From: Odontocerum albicorne
Taxonomy: Eukaryota; Arthropoda; Insecta; Trichoptera; Odontoceridae
NCBI GenBank assembly: GCA_949825065.1
Contig: OX463846.1
Location: 10,745,366 to 10,809,365, forward strand
Direction: 5' to 3'
Length of the DNA stretch: 64,000 nt
The notes below the pieces were generated by a model. The model searched no databases and had not been told where the DNA came from. It saw nothing but the letters and a program-made list of their open reading frames with translations. Shown piece by piece: positions 11,395 to 23,300 of the stretch. Position 1 is the first letter of the stretch, and each line of letters starts with the position of its first letter. The position numbers and the translations under genes were made by a program.

Positions 11395-11807
11395 AATCAG
11401 CTCAGATCCACGCGGACGGAACGTGACCGTGATGTGGGGGTAGACCAGATGTCCGTCCACGCGCGCGGCGTGTGTCATCCCCGAGAGTCAGTCGCCATCC
11501 AGGCGTGTGGGGAGTGTCATCGACCCGGACGGGTGAACAAAACAATTTTGATGTGACGATTTCTCGTTACTCGAATTGGTGTATTTATGTACTCATATTA
11601 CAAACGCGTGTGTTACGTGCAGTTGAAATTTACTATATGTGGGCCAGTACCCAGTGCTTATAGGATCAACCCAAACATTGTGATAAAATAAGTGTGGTGT
11701 ACATACGTCAACCTTTTAGCTCGAAACGACTTCCGCGCCATCACCACTAAACCTGTAAGTACCATTTCCTTTCCCATCGTGTATTGGGTTTGGCGTAAGC
11801 CAAACCA
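11367..11807 (+). repeat. 3' LTR
   Basis: 441 bp, from TGTTCACGCC to GGCGTAAGCCAAACCA, about 99% identical to the 5' LTR. The polyprotein stop codon lies about 25 bp inside it. Confidence 0.95.
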
Positions 11808-11939
11808 ACACCTCTCCCTTCAGCATCGCTCCAAGAATTCATAGTACGAGTATGCGATTAATAATCGCCTAAAACAATCCAGTTGAATAAAGTTTAAACA
11901 GCAAAACTAGTCCTAAAGTGAATGCGCCAGATATATTAC

Positions 11940-12060
11940 TTGATGATCTCTGTAGCGTAGTTAGTTAGATGCTTGTCTTTCAGCGTCGAGGGTTCAATTC
12001 CCGTTGATATCCAAAAAAATAAATTTCAGTATGATTTTCACTAATTACCTTTTTAATAGC
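11940..12060 (+). repeat. tRNA-headed SINE, sense, partial
   Basis: The head shows an A-box-like gtagcgtagttagttagatgc and a B-box-like gggttcaattcccg, followed by a poly-A-like body. It is not a functional tRNA: no closed acceptor stem or CCA context was found. The LINE-derived tail is lost. Confidence 0.65.
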
Positions 12061-12344
12061 TTTGTGGTTTGTTGGAATAGAATGTCACAAAGTAGGCTTT
12101 ACTGTATAAAACGAAAGTGAAATAGAATACAAATTCCAAAGAAAAAGCATGCTTACTTCTAGGCAACGGTGCTGACTTATATTTTGGTACTATTAGAACT
12201 GTTAAACATGTATTAGAATTTATTAAACATGTATTTCTCTATTTTGTTTCAGGTAAGAGAAAAATCTTCATATTTCTCTTTTCGTGAGAGAAAAGAAAAT
12301 CCAAAGAGCGAATGTATTGAAAAGTGTAAGTTCCTACTAATATA

Positions 12345-12960
12345 TTTTTTTTATCCACTTTGCACAGACTTCTCTTGTTATACAAAGAGCATCTGAGTCT
12401 ACAGTTAGCTTATTCGTTAGGAAGCCACGATTCTTCTCATGCTGCCAGGCGCTGCCGAGAATACTCGTATATCCACTGTGTCATTCAGTTGGTTCAATAT
12501 CTCTATGGTATACCACGCGTGACTGAGTGTTTGGCCATGATATTCGTTCTGTAAATTGGTATGTAGAACAGAGGGTGATTTATTGCACGGCTATATTTAT
12601 TAAGTACATATAAACTTAGTGCTTCTAGAATCGCGGGACTGTTAAAGCAACCTTGAAAAACCTTTAGTAGGAATATTGCAATGGATCCTTACCTTCTTGT
12701 TTCGAGGCTTCTATAGTTACACACTGTGAAAAGTTCCACATGGTGAGCATATTTTGAGCAATCGCCCTTTGTTCTGTACTATAGATATCTGAGGATTTTT
12801 TTTTGTATTTGTTCTATATTGTTTTAATGCTTGATCTGATGAAGAGCCAAGAGTATGCATATTGTAATTTGGTTCTTATTAGATAATTATATAAGTTTCG
12901 AAGGATATCGGTACTGTTAAATTATCTTGATTAACGACATCAAAGGTTACACTAAAATCT
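12345..12960 (-). pseudogene. Jockey-like non-LTR retrotransposon, copy 1 of a pair
   Basis: Read on the minus strand this is the C-terminal region of a Jockey-like polyprotein (SLETRR, SIAIFLLK, EALSLYVLNKYSRA, HSVTRGI). It is highly similar along its length to 28378-29245. Several stops and frameshifts make it inactive. Relative to the other copy it has an internal deletion near 12940 and two small TA-flanked insertions: TACTCGTA at 12462 and TATGGTA at 12504. Confidence 0.75.
12462..12469. other. Transposon excision scar TA-CTCG-TA (diagnostic)
   Basis: Here the sequence is gagaaTACTCGTAtatccac; the paralogue at 28505-28517 has gagaaTAtatccac. The difference is exactly six bases added to one TA. 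Confidence 0.8.
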
Positions 12961-13659
12961 ATTTGTATCTATTTTATAAACCTGAAACTGCAGAACCCAA
13001 TTACTGAGTTCTACTATGGTCTATTGTTGGAAGTGTTGAATCTTACAACCTTGACAGATGGATGAAAAATATTTGACCTCACAATATTACTTAAGATTGT
13101 CAGCTCGTATTTCAGCAGTCCAGAACTAACTCTGCTGGTCAAACTGCACGTTCCTTGTAGGCCCACCAGGAAAAATCTTGTTCCATAGTCAAGTAGTTGC
13201 AACAAATTATTTGTACAACACTTACATAAGTCTGCACACATTGGGGCATTGCATGGACTTTGACTACTTACAAAAGTTTTACTTAATAAAGAAGTTCTTA
13301 TTGTCGAGATGAATTTTATTGGTTTGCTATATTCGTCTTGTACTAGTTTTTTCTCTTTTGGTTTTATAAATTTATTTTATAAAGGTTACATATACCGGTT
13401 AAACACAATAACAAACAAAGTTTGAAGATAATTAAATACAGTAGCAAGAAACAAAAATTAATATACAAGAAGTACTTGCTAAGTCGACAAAACTTACTCC
13501 AATTATTAAGTAAATTCAAATTATTTACATTTTCGAAGATGTTGAATTATCTGAGGTCATATTCAAAACAGAAGCTCACGATAAAAAGGAAGAATACTTG
13601 GTAGGTTAGTTCTACTTAAAAGTCAATATTTCAAATAGTTGTCACGAACATAAAACCAT
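12961..13659. other. No gene recognised
   Basis: A 75-codon minus-strand frame (13014-13241) has no recognisable similarity. The remainder is AT-rich. Confidence 0.4.
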
Positions 13660-13925
13660 GTATTTTCTAATACAGTTGGATTAGGTGTAGCTCCCGTCAG
13701 CAACTTAAAGATATAGGAAGAGATCCTCATAGCTCTCCTCATGCTATAAAGGTAGTTTCCCAATATACCTAGAAAAAACGTTGTAGGGTAGAGCTACGGG
13801 TAGAAACCACTCACATAAGTAGATATATATCACAAATTTCTTTTGGACTTTCTCCACAATTTGAATGCAACGAATCCCCGCGGGCTCCACACCTATTTTT
13901 AATCTTACATATTACGTACCGGCTC
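13660..13925 (-). pseudogene. Jockey-like fragment, antisense
   Basis: The minus strand gives IVEKVQKKFVIYIYLCEW, then after a frameshift a relic ending YIFKLLTGATPNPTVLEN. This aligns with EKVQKKDLRYLYMREF and the following region of the fragment at 3590-4180. Short, frameshifted and inactive. Confidence 0.65.
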
Positions 13926-14699
13926 ACTGTAACGGGACCTGAGAACCTCACCCCCACCCTCCCTCCATAAATTACTTAGATACTCTTACCACAAACTCCA
14001 ATACTCTACGAGTATAAGCAGACTCACACAGTTCCTCTGCACGAAGACCAAATGAGAGCATACTCTCTGGATCATGATACCGTTCAGACTGTACCTATAA
14101 TATTTGATAATCATTACTCTGTAAAAACACAAGATTTTACATTTCGAAATATTGATATTCAGTCTATTGATCGAACTCAACTCTCAAATGTCGTTCAAAT
14201 TCAACTGAATGAGTAAACAGTCTTCAAAAAAAAAGGAAATTATAACACAGGTTACATGTAAATGTAAAATTTTATTTCTAGATATTTTTTTTATCTTTTC
14301 TATCGAAATGTCATTTGTTACTTATTTCAATTTATATGTCAAATTTTTATATCGCACTAAATCCATTTGTGCTTTAAAAAAACACGATTGAGCGTAATTT
14401 AATACAGCAAACGGCTCTTTATAAAATATTCCTATTTTTATACATTCTGTATTTTCTTGTTGAAAATATATCCATTTGTCCGTTTTAAAAAGTATAGTTG
14501 AAAGTATATTCGTTTTAAAAAAATATATAGCATGAAAATGGTATTGAAAAATTATCCGACACTTACGTGTCGTGGAAAATCCCAACGAACACGCCAAATG
14601 CAATAAACCAGTTAAGTGGAAGTCTGGTCGTTGCACTTCATGCTACATATTAACAACAGCTATGAGAATAAAATACAAGAAACTAATATTTTTTATGAA
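13926..14699. other. No gene recognised
   Basis: AT-rich. Holds one TACGAGTA at 14007 and a 104-codon minus-strand frame (14322-14636) with no similarity I recognise. Confidence 0.4.
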
Positions 14700-15125
14700 A
14701 GATATATAGTACATCCTTCACCTCTTCTACGTCCATCCACCTTTTCGAACGACTTTTTTATAGTTCCTTCTTTCAAAATATCATCCACTTGAACATTCTT
14801 TCATTGTTCTTCCTCTACCGCACTTTTCACTCACATTTGCACTGTTTATTTGTTTTTGTTAGTCTGTTTTTATTTATTTGTTCTACATGCCAAACCATCT
14901 CAGAGTGCTCTTCTTCATCTAACTCAACACATCTAACTCAACACATCTAACTCACATTCAGCTAGCATTCATCTCTAAACACTTCATTCCTTATTCTATG
15001 ACACATTGTCACACCACGTATTCTTCTAAGTACACGCATTTCTACAGCATTTATTCAGCTTCTTTCAGTATTTTATTATATCCGCGTTTCACTCCCATGC
15101 ATCAAAGTTGGAACTCAAATACTGT
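14700..15125 (-). pseudogene. Possible RTE-like fragment, antisense
   Basis: The pyrimidine-rich plus strand, with words such as ccaaaccatctcagagtgc and ttctaagtacacgcatttc, complements the 'LRWFGM', 'VYLEEYVV' region of RTE-like elements. Similar stretches occur at 17830-18260 and 38540-38960. All three are badly decayed, and the assignment is mainly from their mutual resemblance. A tctaactcaacaca triplication sits at about 14919-14955. Confidence 0.4.
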
Positions 15126-15934
15126 TTTGGTACCTTATTAATGTAATATATACAAATTTGATACTAAATTACTGTGTAATAAATAAAAAGAAATATTGAA
15201 TTTCATTATTTGAAATAGAATGTGTTTTTTTTATCAAAATTAATTTGAAAAAGAATGTGTTTTTGTTATCAAAAGTTATGTACATTATTACTGAATTATT
15301 TATATAAAAATCTGCGCAATGAATTAAAGCATAATTATATTAAAGCAAATTGACATTTGATTTATTATTTTGTATTTACGTAACTTTATGTAAGAAAAAA
15401 GCGTTTTACTAATAGTGATAATGATTCAAAGACAATTTATACAGCGCCTTTTAAAAAGCAGACTAACCTCAAGGTCGCTCTAGCTATGGGTTTAATCCTA
15501 CTTTAGTTGACAAATTAAAAATATTACAAAATAAATATATATGTTGATAATGGATGAATAGGTAGTGACTGCGGCCATTAGATGAGGTATTTCGTCGCAA
15601 ATTTATGTTTAGAAAAATATATTAGGTAAGAAAACCGCTGAAAACTTGACAAAGACAAACTACTAAGAAATTTTAGTAGATCTTCCGATATGTGATATGA
15701 AATATATTTATTAATTTTTAATGTACGAGTATATAAATTAAAATTATGAATAATTTTTAAATCATTTTAGATATTTAGTTTATTTTGACCAGTGAAAACA
15801 TCAATTCAAAAATCGTTTTACTAAAATTTTCATCTTAAACATTCTTCAAATAGAAAACAATAACTAACTGAAATGCAAAGCGTTTTGTGTTTATATTAGA
15901 AATGAAATCCCTCGCCACTTGGAGTCGCTAACGT

Positions 15935-16298
15935 ATTGAATATTTATAGCTATCCGAAGTTTCCCGTATTACTACAATATTTTGATATTTTTGCGCAGTA
16001 CATATTACATCCTGTCCGTCAGCCATCATTTGACGTATAAATTATTAAACCTTACCAGGACACTGCCTCTGAACATATAACTACGAGTATACCATGAAAC
16101 AATTAATTAAGCATCAAAAAGGATTGAACATTTATAGCTTTCCGAAGTTTCCCGTATTACTATCTTGATACTTTTGCGCGGTACATACTGCACCCTGTCC
16201 GTCAGCCATCAGTCGACGTATCAATTATTAAACCTTACCAGGACACTGCCTCTGAACATACAACTATGCCATGAAACAATTAATTAAGCATAAAAAAC
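15935..16298. repeat. Imperfect tandem duplication of about 180 bp
   Basis: Copy 1 (15935-16116) and copy 2 (16123-16298) share ccgaagtttcccgtattact, cctgtccgtcagccatca, ccttaccaggacactgcctc and atgaaacaattaattaagca. Copy 1 alone carries TACGAGTA at 16082. Confidence 0.9.
16082..16089. other. Transposon excision scar TA-CGAG-TA (diagnostic)
   Basis: Copy 1 reads aacTACGAGTAtaccatg; copy 2 (16262-16272) reads aacTAtgccatg. Apart from one substitution the difference is a 6-bp addition at TA. Confidence 0.8.
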
Positions 16299-16429
16299 TA
16301 TATTTTGCACTAAACCGGAAATTCTATAATACATACTTGATTGAGCCCATAGGGTCAGGGACTCTAAAAGCTTAACTTTCTGATTTAACAATTCGTTAAT
16401 TTATATCATAGTCTTAAATTGATCAACAT

Positions 16430-17520
16430 TAGTTGGCGTGATGCATGATGCTGAAACATGGGTATTGATATAAAAGGAAAACAAGAAGATAGACGCCTTA
16501 TATCAGACTATCGTTAGACCCGCAATTATGTATGGCTCAAAATGCTGGACTATGTACAGCTCCTACTCTAGGCAACTTGAAACAGCAGAAATGCGAATGC
16601 TTAGGTGGTCGGCAGGAGTATCACTAAAAGATAAAATTAATAGATCACGCATTCGTGGTAGCCTGGGAGTTACTGACATAAATATTAAGCGGGAAGAGCG
16701 ACAGCTGAGATGGTACGGGCACATAAGACGGAGACCACCAAACCATACTGTAAATCAGGCAATGTCTGTGGATCTTCCTCGACAGCCATCCAGAGGAAAA
16801 CCAAAGAACTCCTGGATGGCTCAATGCTCCAAAATCCTGCAGAGAACCGGCCTAGATGAAAGCGACACCCAGAACCGAAGAATATACAGCCTGAGAACGA
16901 GAAGAGCTGACCCCAACAGCCTACCTAGGCAATGAGTTGGGACAGTGCCAGGAAGAAGAAAGAAGAAGAAGATAGACGCCTTAGAGGTGAAGTACTAGTG
17001 ACAAATGTTGCGAATATCTTGGACATCAAGTCAAATGCATGAAATCTGGAAGAACTACGTTTGTATTCAATTATCAAACAAAGATATTTAAAAAAACAGT
17101 GTTCATTTTAAACGCAGTTATTAAAAATAGGTTTTATTAAGTAGTTTATAAGGACATTACAATACCTCATCCATATAGTGGTAGATAAAGAACTTAATCT
17201 GACATGTTCATACGAGTACATCAAATCAATTCCTGGAAGAACTACAAATCGAACAGTGTTTGTCTTCAATGATCCAACTTCGAATCCTCAGGTACTTCGA
17301 CCATATTATTTGACGGGAAGATACATTGGAGAAACTGATGATCCAAGGTAAAATATATGGGTGCCGATCTGGGTACAGATCATTTACACGATTGATAGGC
17401 GTGCTAAAGAATACACATATAACTTCAAAAGTTGTAGTAGAAATGCTACTAACTGACCATGAAAAATACACGCGTATCGTTATTTCTGCCGTGTGGTCAA
17501 TTGAAACTTCTTCAATAATT
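16430..17520 (+). pseudogene. Old RTE-like retrotransposon interrupted by a younger one
   Basis: Left of the insertion the frame reads AETWVLI, stop, KENKKIDAL. Right of it, it resumes KKIDALEVKY and then MLRISWTSS, the 'ETW.L ... KIDALEMKYLRRMLRISWTD' block of RTE-like elements. Further on, 17270-17515 encodes IGREDTLEKLMIQGKIYGC and a relic of the final helical region up to SAVWSIET. Multiple stops show long decay. The interruption at 16501-16965 is a separate, better preserved element. Confidence 0.75.
16501..16965 (+). mobile_element. 5'-truncated RTE-like insertion with target duplication
   Basis: The open frame 16528-16935 (135 codons) is an RTE-like C-terminus: MYGSKCWTMYSS, ETAEMRMLRWSAGVSLKDKI, RGSLGVTDIN, LRWYGHIRRRPP, then a basic end RRADPNSL. 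It ends in a gaagaaagaagaa tail. The flanks carry an 18-bp direct repeat, aagaagatagacgcctta, at 16483-16500 and 16966-16983, although part of the right copy overlaps the GAA tail. The intact frame suggests a relatively recent insertion. Only the last fraction of the element is present, as usual for target-primed reverse transcription. Confidence 0.85.
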
Positions 17521-17829
17521 GTCTGCAACAGTTTAGTTATAAGAACAGCATTCGACAAGGAGAGGTCCTGAGTTCAAATTATTCTTGTAGAAATTATATA
17601 ATCTTATCGAGGTGAGACATTCGGTAAAATATTCTCTCCATTAAAAAAAATCTTTAATTTTTAACTTTTACGTTACTTAATTTTTGGACTTGCAGATTAA
17701 AAGAGTTTAAATACGCGAATTTAAAAAGTTGAGCTAGACAATTATATTTTCCTCAATCAACATCATTATTTCATTCTGAAATTCAATTATATATGCGTTT
17801 TAGTTCCTATCATTTGAATTCTGATATTG

Positions 17830-18260
17830 TGTTTTATTGACATCATCATCACTATCACGCCATGTTCCTATTGTGAGAGCAAAGTGAACAGATCTTTACT
17901 TTACTCTATCCTGATACACAGTTTTTGCTTATGTAACGTCCATACACCTCGTCATGCATTACGTATTCCCCTTTTCCAAAGACTTCAAACTAACCTCTTT
18001 CAGAATTTGATTAATTTGGTGGTTCCACGTTTTTTCCAGTTCTTTCCAAATTTGTACCTTCTACACTACTTGCAAATATAATTTTTTTAATTCTTTCATC
18101 ATTCGCTCTTTCATGTTTGTTCGCCGAACCATCTCAATTGTTTCATCAATTCAAACACTGCATCTTCTTTCAATTCACATTATTTCTTCATTACTTATTC
18201 TGTAATAAATTGTTTTTCCCAAATCTCTAACTTCTACATTTCAATCAAACTTTTATCTAG
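17830..18260 (-). pseudogene. Possible RTE-like fragment, antisense
   Basis: Similar in base composition and words (gccgaaccatctcaattg, ttattctgtaataaattg) to 14700-15125 and 38540-38960. Read as an antisense, badly decayed RTE-like C-terminal region. No clean frame remains. Confidence 0.35.
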
Positions 18261-19119
18261 TTAAGCTTCTTAATATAATTCTAGAAGAGTTTTTGGGCTT
18301 ATAATTGTCATGAGTTTTAATTTACTTTAAAATTTATTCAAATGAGTAAAGTTTAAAATCCTCTGAACAACCTCATCGATCGGACATGGAGTTCAACACC
18401 CCAACTGCCTTTCCTACCACGCCCTCGCAACACCACACCTAGTTGCAGATGCACTGCAGAAAAATTCACGAACAATGTTTCATACATATTTAAAACCTGC
18501 TTTACCTGAAATTTATGTTTTTATCTACATAAAAAGTGTTTTCAAATTCATATTGCTGTTGCGAAAATGTTAAAGTCCGTGGATGAAAAACAGCAATGTT
18601 TTCAGACCTATCAATCTAACTTTGTGTTTAAAATTACTGAAGAACATCATTCGCGATTCTTCATAGAAATTGTATTGGACACAAATTGGTAATAATTATG
18701 TTTTGACGAACTGTTAACCAAATTGGAACCCTTTATTATATTTTTTGATATATTTGAGAATGCGTCGACGTTATCCGTGACCTTCTTAAGGTTCTACATA
18801 GTATGGCTTTCAGGGTTCTGTTATATAATTCTGGTTGATTGTAAGAATTTACAACATAAGTCTAGCTGTTCCAACTTTTCAGTACACAAGGAAAGTTTTT
18901 TACAATACAATATCAATATTCATATTATTTTAAACAAGAAATTTAGTTTATTTGAATCATATCGACAACATTAGAAAAAAAAGTTAACTACGAAGGCATA
19001 GGGACTTCAGTGGCACAGTGGACATTTCATCAGGTGCGACATTGATTGAATGTCACTACACATACTTCATGGTGGGTTATTCGAGGAGGTTCATTTGAAG
19101 AGTCTTTAGGTTTAATGTG
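18261..19119. other. No gene; weak SINE tail
   Basis: At about 18828-18870, attctggttgattgtaagaa resembles the SINE/LINE tail. Otherwise unrecognised. Confidence 0.4.
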
Positions 19120-19330
19120 ACTACCATAACCTTGGTAGGACAGCTTTATTCCAATACGGAGGTTCGATTCCTGGTGGAACCCTTTTTTTTTAATAATTCT
19201 AGTCTGGTTTTTCTTAAAGGCCTTATTAACCACATTCTGGTTGATTGGAAGAGATTGCCGTATGAAAATAAGCCCTCTAGATTTTATTATGTACATCTAA
19301 AATGTTATACAATACAATATGAACAAAGGA
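19120..19330 (+). repeat. tRNA-headed SINE with long LINE-derived tail
   Basis: The head ends in a B-box-like ggttcgattcctggtgg, followed by poly-T and a body. The tail (ctggttgattggaagagatt, then gaaaataagccctctagatt) matches the LINE 3' end at 58855-58905 further than other copies do. It links the SINE to that LINE family most clearly. Confidence 0.8.
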
Positions 19331-20010
19331 CTGTAGTGTCAAGAAGGATAAAAAGGGGCTTTGTTGGAGAGCTTAGACATCTAAAACGAAGAGGTTATAA
19401 CAGTTTGACAAGAATTTAATAACGTTATAAAAAATCGTTAGAAGCACGGTAAGGACACAAGATATACGTGGTTTTTGAAGCAATGGAGTTTTAGATGTGA
19501 AATTTAGAAATTTTAGAAATCAGACATTTAAATAAAGTATACAAAAAGGTAAATGTACGAGTATATGGATGAGGCGAAAATGTATTAACTGTGCGTGCTC
19601 TTGCAGTAAAATTGGTAATTTCATGGTACACATGCATGTTCTTGAGAATATCCTACAAATTCAACAAATGCTGTCTCAGGAAATGACTCAAAGGCTTCCC
19701 TTTAATAATTTATTTCATAATGATTGATTCAACGTCCACCCAAGCATTTCAGTATGTCTAACATGTTTTCTTATGAAAAGGCATATCAAATTGTACGCTT
19801 GCTTTAATAGATGTATATGTTTCAATTATTTCCCTTGTGATAGTCTGATTTCCAATACATTATATTATATTTTCGAGTCGAAAGTAGTTGAAGAAAATTA
19901 TCCATTCATTGAAAAGGCTTAAAATACCACTCAAATTATTCTATGGGTGACTTATAAATACGTTCAGATTACTCCATTTTTTAACTTGTATTTTAATATA
20001 AACATATATA
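19331..20010. other. No gene recognised
   Basis: AT-rich, with one TACGAGTA at 19556. Confidence 0.4.
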
Positions 20011-20015
20011 TACGA

Positions 20016-20436
<421 letters not shown>

Positions 20437-20479
20437 AATCGTTAGAGTGTTGACAGTCTATATATAGACGTTTTATAGT

Positions 20480-20615
20480 AATGAAAAAAAATCTGCAGTA
20501 AAACCAGACTAAAATCTTTTTACTTTTAAAATTCCGGGTTCGTTCCAATGGGAAACGAAACCGCAACCTCCGGATCAGAAGACAGGCGTCTTACCAACTA
20601 GGTCATAGATGGCAA
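20480..20615 (-). repeat. tRNA-headed SINE, antisense
   Basis: The minus strand has an A-box-like gacctagttggtaagacgcc and the words gaggttgcgg, as in the copy at 46524. The LINE tail is missing. Confidence 0.75.
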
Positions 20616-21759
20616 CTCCCAGGTATCCTACCATATTTTTGAGGTCTTTCTGGGTAACGATGGTCAACGGGTTCATGCATTCCCACGTAGGGAACATCTA
20701 TGTCATGTGGCTTTTTGCATTTTATAAATATATCTTTAACTTTTCTGATCAAGGAATTAAATAACGTTATTAAAGGAAAAATGAAAAAAAAAAACAATGA
20801 AGGATTTTGTACTTTTTTTGAGTAAAGTAGTTCACTCCGTAAAATAACACCAATTGTCAAAAATTTGTCGTCAAATCTCAGAACGTTTTTTTTTCACTGA
20901 GACCAAATCACTGCCATTAACGATACATTTTCAGAGAGATTTTTGTCCATAAACTATCCCTTAATATGAGCCACTTTGACCTTTAATATTCGTTTAGATA
21001 TTTTTTGTCCAAATACATTAAAATCTATTTGTTAGGATTAAGAATGATCGAATAAGCGATAACCGTTTGTAAAAGACGAATATTATGAATAGGATAAGAA
21101 AATAATCTTTAGATGGTTTGTTTATATAAAGAGAGTGTGTTCCGAAAGGCCTACATGACAAATGTATGTCTGAAATGAACGGAGAGCGAGGAAAAAGACC
21201 GAGAAAAGTATGGAAGAATATATAATAACTAGAGAAATAAAAAACAGCATTTTGTGACAAATTATTTGGAGATCGGTCCAATCTGCCTACTCCATAAGAT
21301 ACATGACGTAGTTGTATGAATCTCTTCTCAAATATTTTTGGAACAGAAATCGTACAAAAATAGTTTTACTGACAACTGAGTCGATTATAACAAATTTTAA
21401 AGTTTATCAAGATAATAAAAAAAATATTGAATTGTATAGTACAGCCATCGTTGAAATTACAATCTGTTGAACCCGTCGTTTTTTTTTTAAATGTCATTCA
21501 ATCAATAAAATGATTTTGTTACATTTAATTGTTCGTAAAGTAAACAGAATACGTGACTCAAGAATCTTATAAAACGCACATATTTAATATGATAAAAAAA
21601 TACCACGATAAAAGTTACAATACTAGAATTGGCGTAATAATGGAAGTAAATTATTTATTTACTATTGAACACTCTTTCTTGCATCCAGTATTTGACTGAC
21701 AAGTGTGATAAAAGCTCACCAATTAGAAACTTGGTTACTATACTAAATAAATAAAAAAA
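20616..21759. other. No gene recognised
   Basis: Two minus-strand frames of 85-87 codons (20603-20860, 21018-21281) show no known motif. Confidence 0.4.
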
Positions 21760-21900
21760 TAGTAATTAGTAGACCACTCGTCTTTCTTCTAAAGTCTAGG
21801 TTTCACAAGAATTTTTTTAAAATCCTAGCCTTGTTATCATCATCCAAAGTCTTTTAACACCTGTCTGGTAGACTGGAAAAAATATCATATGGCAAAAAAT
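21760..21900 (+). repeat. Decayed SINE, sense
   Basis: The head relic is ccactcgtctttcttctaaagtc. The body has aaaatcctagccttg and the tail ctgtctggtagactgg...catatggcaa, aligning with the LINE-type tail. Confidence 0.5.
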
Positions 21901-22024
21901 TTACATGTGGTACTGTGCACAAAGCAAGTGTTATCCAATATAATTTGGTGGTAATTTTTTTCAACCGACCATAAAGATTCATAAGGACTAGGATTGGAAA
22001 GACCAGGTTGGGAAATATATTTGG

Positions 22025-22090
22025 TCTCTGAAACTGAAGAGGCAACCCCCGAACTTACAACAAGCGTTCTACCACTGAGCCAGAAACGAA
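22025..22090 (-). repeat. tRNA-like head fragment, antisense
   Basis: gcaacccccgaacttacaac followed by gttctaccactgagcc resembles an antisense tRNA-like SINE head. No tail; too diverged to be a working tRNA. Confidence 0.4.
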
Positions 22091-23019
22091 TGTTATTTAA
22101 GTCAAATAAAAAAAATAATAGTAAATTTATACTAGAAAGTTTGATAGATGACACATTAAATAGATTTGAGTTGTGAAAAAGATACATTTTACCTTGATGT
22201 CCCGAGTGAAGCTTTCTTTGAACCAAAGCCAAGCTAAGATGTCTTCAAAGGGATTTCCAATAGCGGTTAAAAATTGTTTTATATTCCTAGAAGATGTTTA
22301 CCTACAAAAAGCTACTGTATCTGATAAATTGTTCAGTGTCATTTGACTACGCGTCCGTACATGATAGTATATACGCCATAGCAACTATAACTTTATCAAC
22401 TATAGATATTCCAAATGTAAAATATTTATAAACTTACCCCCTAAGGCTATATAACTCTTTTAGAGATTTAACCTCCTGGATTATGTTTCTCAATTTATCA
22501 CGACCCATCTCTCCAATAGCCCCACTCTCATAGTCTCTTAGAAGTTCGGTGTTGGTGCAAAGAGCTGTCTTCTTCCTGATTTCTTAATCTCAATTATAGT
22601 TTTAATAGTTCAGCTATATTATACTGATACGGGAAATAATAGAACGATGAAAGTCAACGTATAATAATTTACTCCCTTATTTTGTCACTTTATTTGAAGA
22701 ATATTAAATTTTACATAAGAACATTTATAGCTTCTTCAGACCTTTTGTAAGACGCAAAATGATAATATATCACCTGAAAAATTGTAGAGTACAAAATTTA
22801 TAAGTAACAACTCAAAAATCATTTTCCAATCGTAAGGAATGAATAGAACTTGAACTGTTATAAAATGATATACAGTTAAAAAAACATTTTTGGCTTCAAA
22901 TATTATAAGGCGAACTACACGTATGTGAAAATATTTTTCAATTAAAGTAACCAAAAAATTATTTCAAGAAGAACAGAGGTAAGGGTGCGAACAAAGAGTT
23001 GTTCTATTCTTGATCGCAT
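22091..23019. other. No gene recognised
   Basis: AT-rich, nothing identified. Confidence 0.4.
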
Positions 23020-23300
23020 ACTTAATGCTGAGCGTTGTTTTCCTCTGATATGTCTGGAACTTGATACACCATTTACTATATCTACAGCCTTCCAGGTCCT
23101 AGGCCATGTTAAATACAGCGTTTAAAGAAAGTCCTCAAAACTCTTCTTGTTGATCCGTCCATCTTGTAGAAGACCTTCTTGCACGTTTTACAATACTACT
23201 CATCCCTAGCTTCTCGGTACTTTCGATTTTCTTTCCGGCAACATTCCCAAAGTATGTCAAAATCCTTTTCCTGCATATTGTCGAAAGTCTTCTGGTAACT
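23020..23300 (-). pseudogene. RTE-like fragment, antisense
   Basis: The minus strand yields relics such as HEFVVTRRLSTICRKRIL, YFGNVAGKKIESTEKL and RSSTRWTDQ. These correspond to the 'I..RILKFFGHVARK..S.EKL' and 'RSPTRWTDQI' blocks of RTE-like C-termini. Frameshifts and stops are present. Confidence 0.6.

Larger units (their letters stand above)
8057..11812 (+). mobile_element. BEL/Pao-type LTR retrotransposon with tandem-array interior
   Basis: Complete insertion with LTRs 8062-8504 and 11367-11807, flanked by the direct repeat ACACC (8057-8061 and 11808-11812). Of the coding region only a protease-region remnant (8810-9120) and an integrase C-terminal tail (11170-11394) remain. Gag, reverse transcriptase, RNase H and the integrase core are absent. 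The space between is filled by four different tandem arrays. The LTRs differ by two substitutions and one 2-bp indel, so the insertion is recent. It must have been mobilised by proteins from another copy (inference). Confidence 0.9.
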
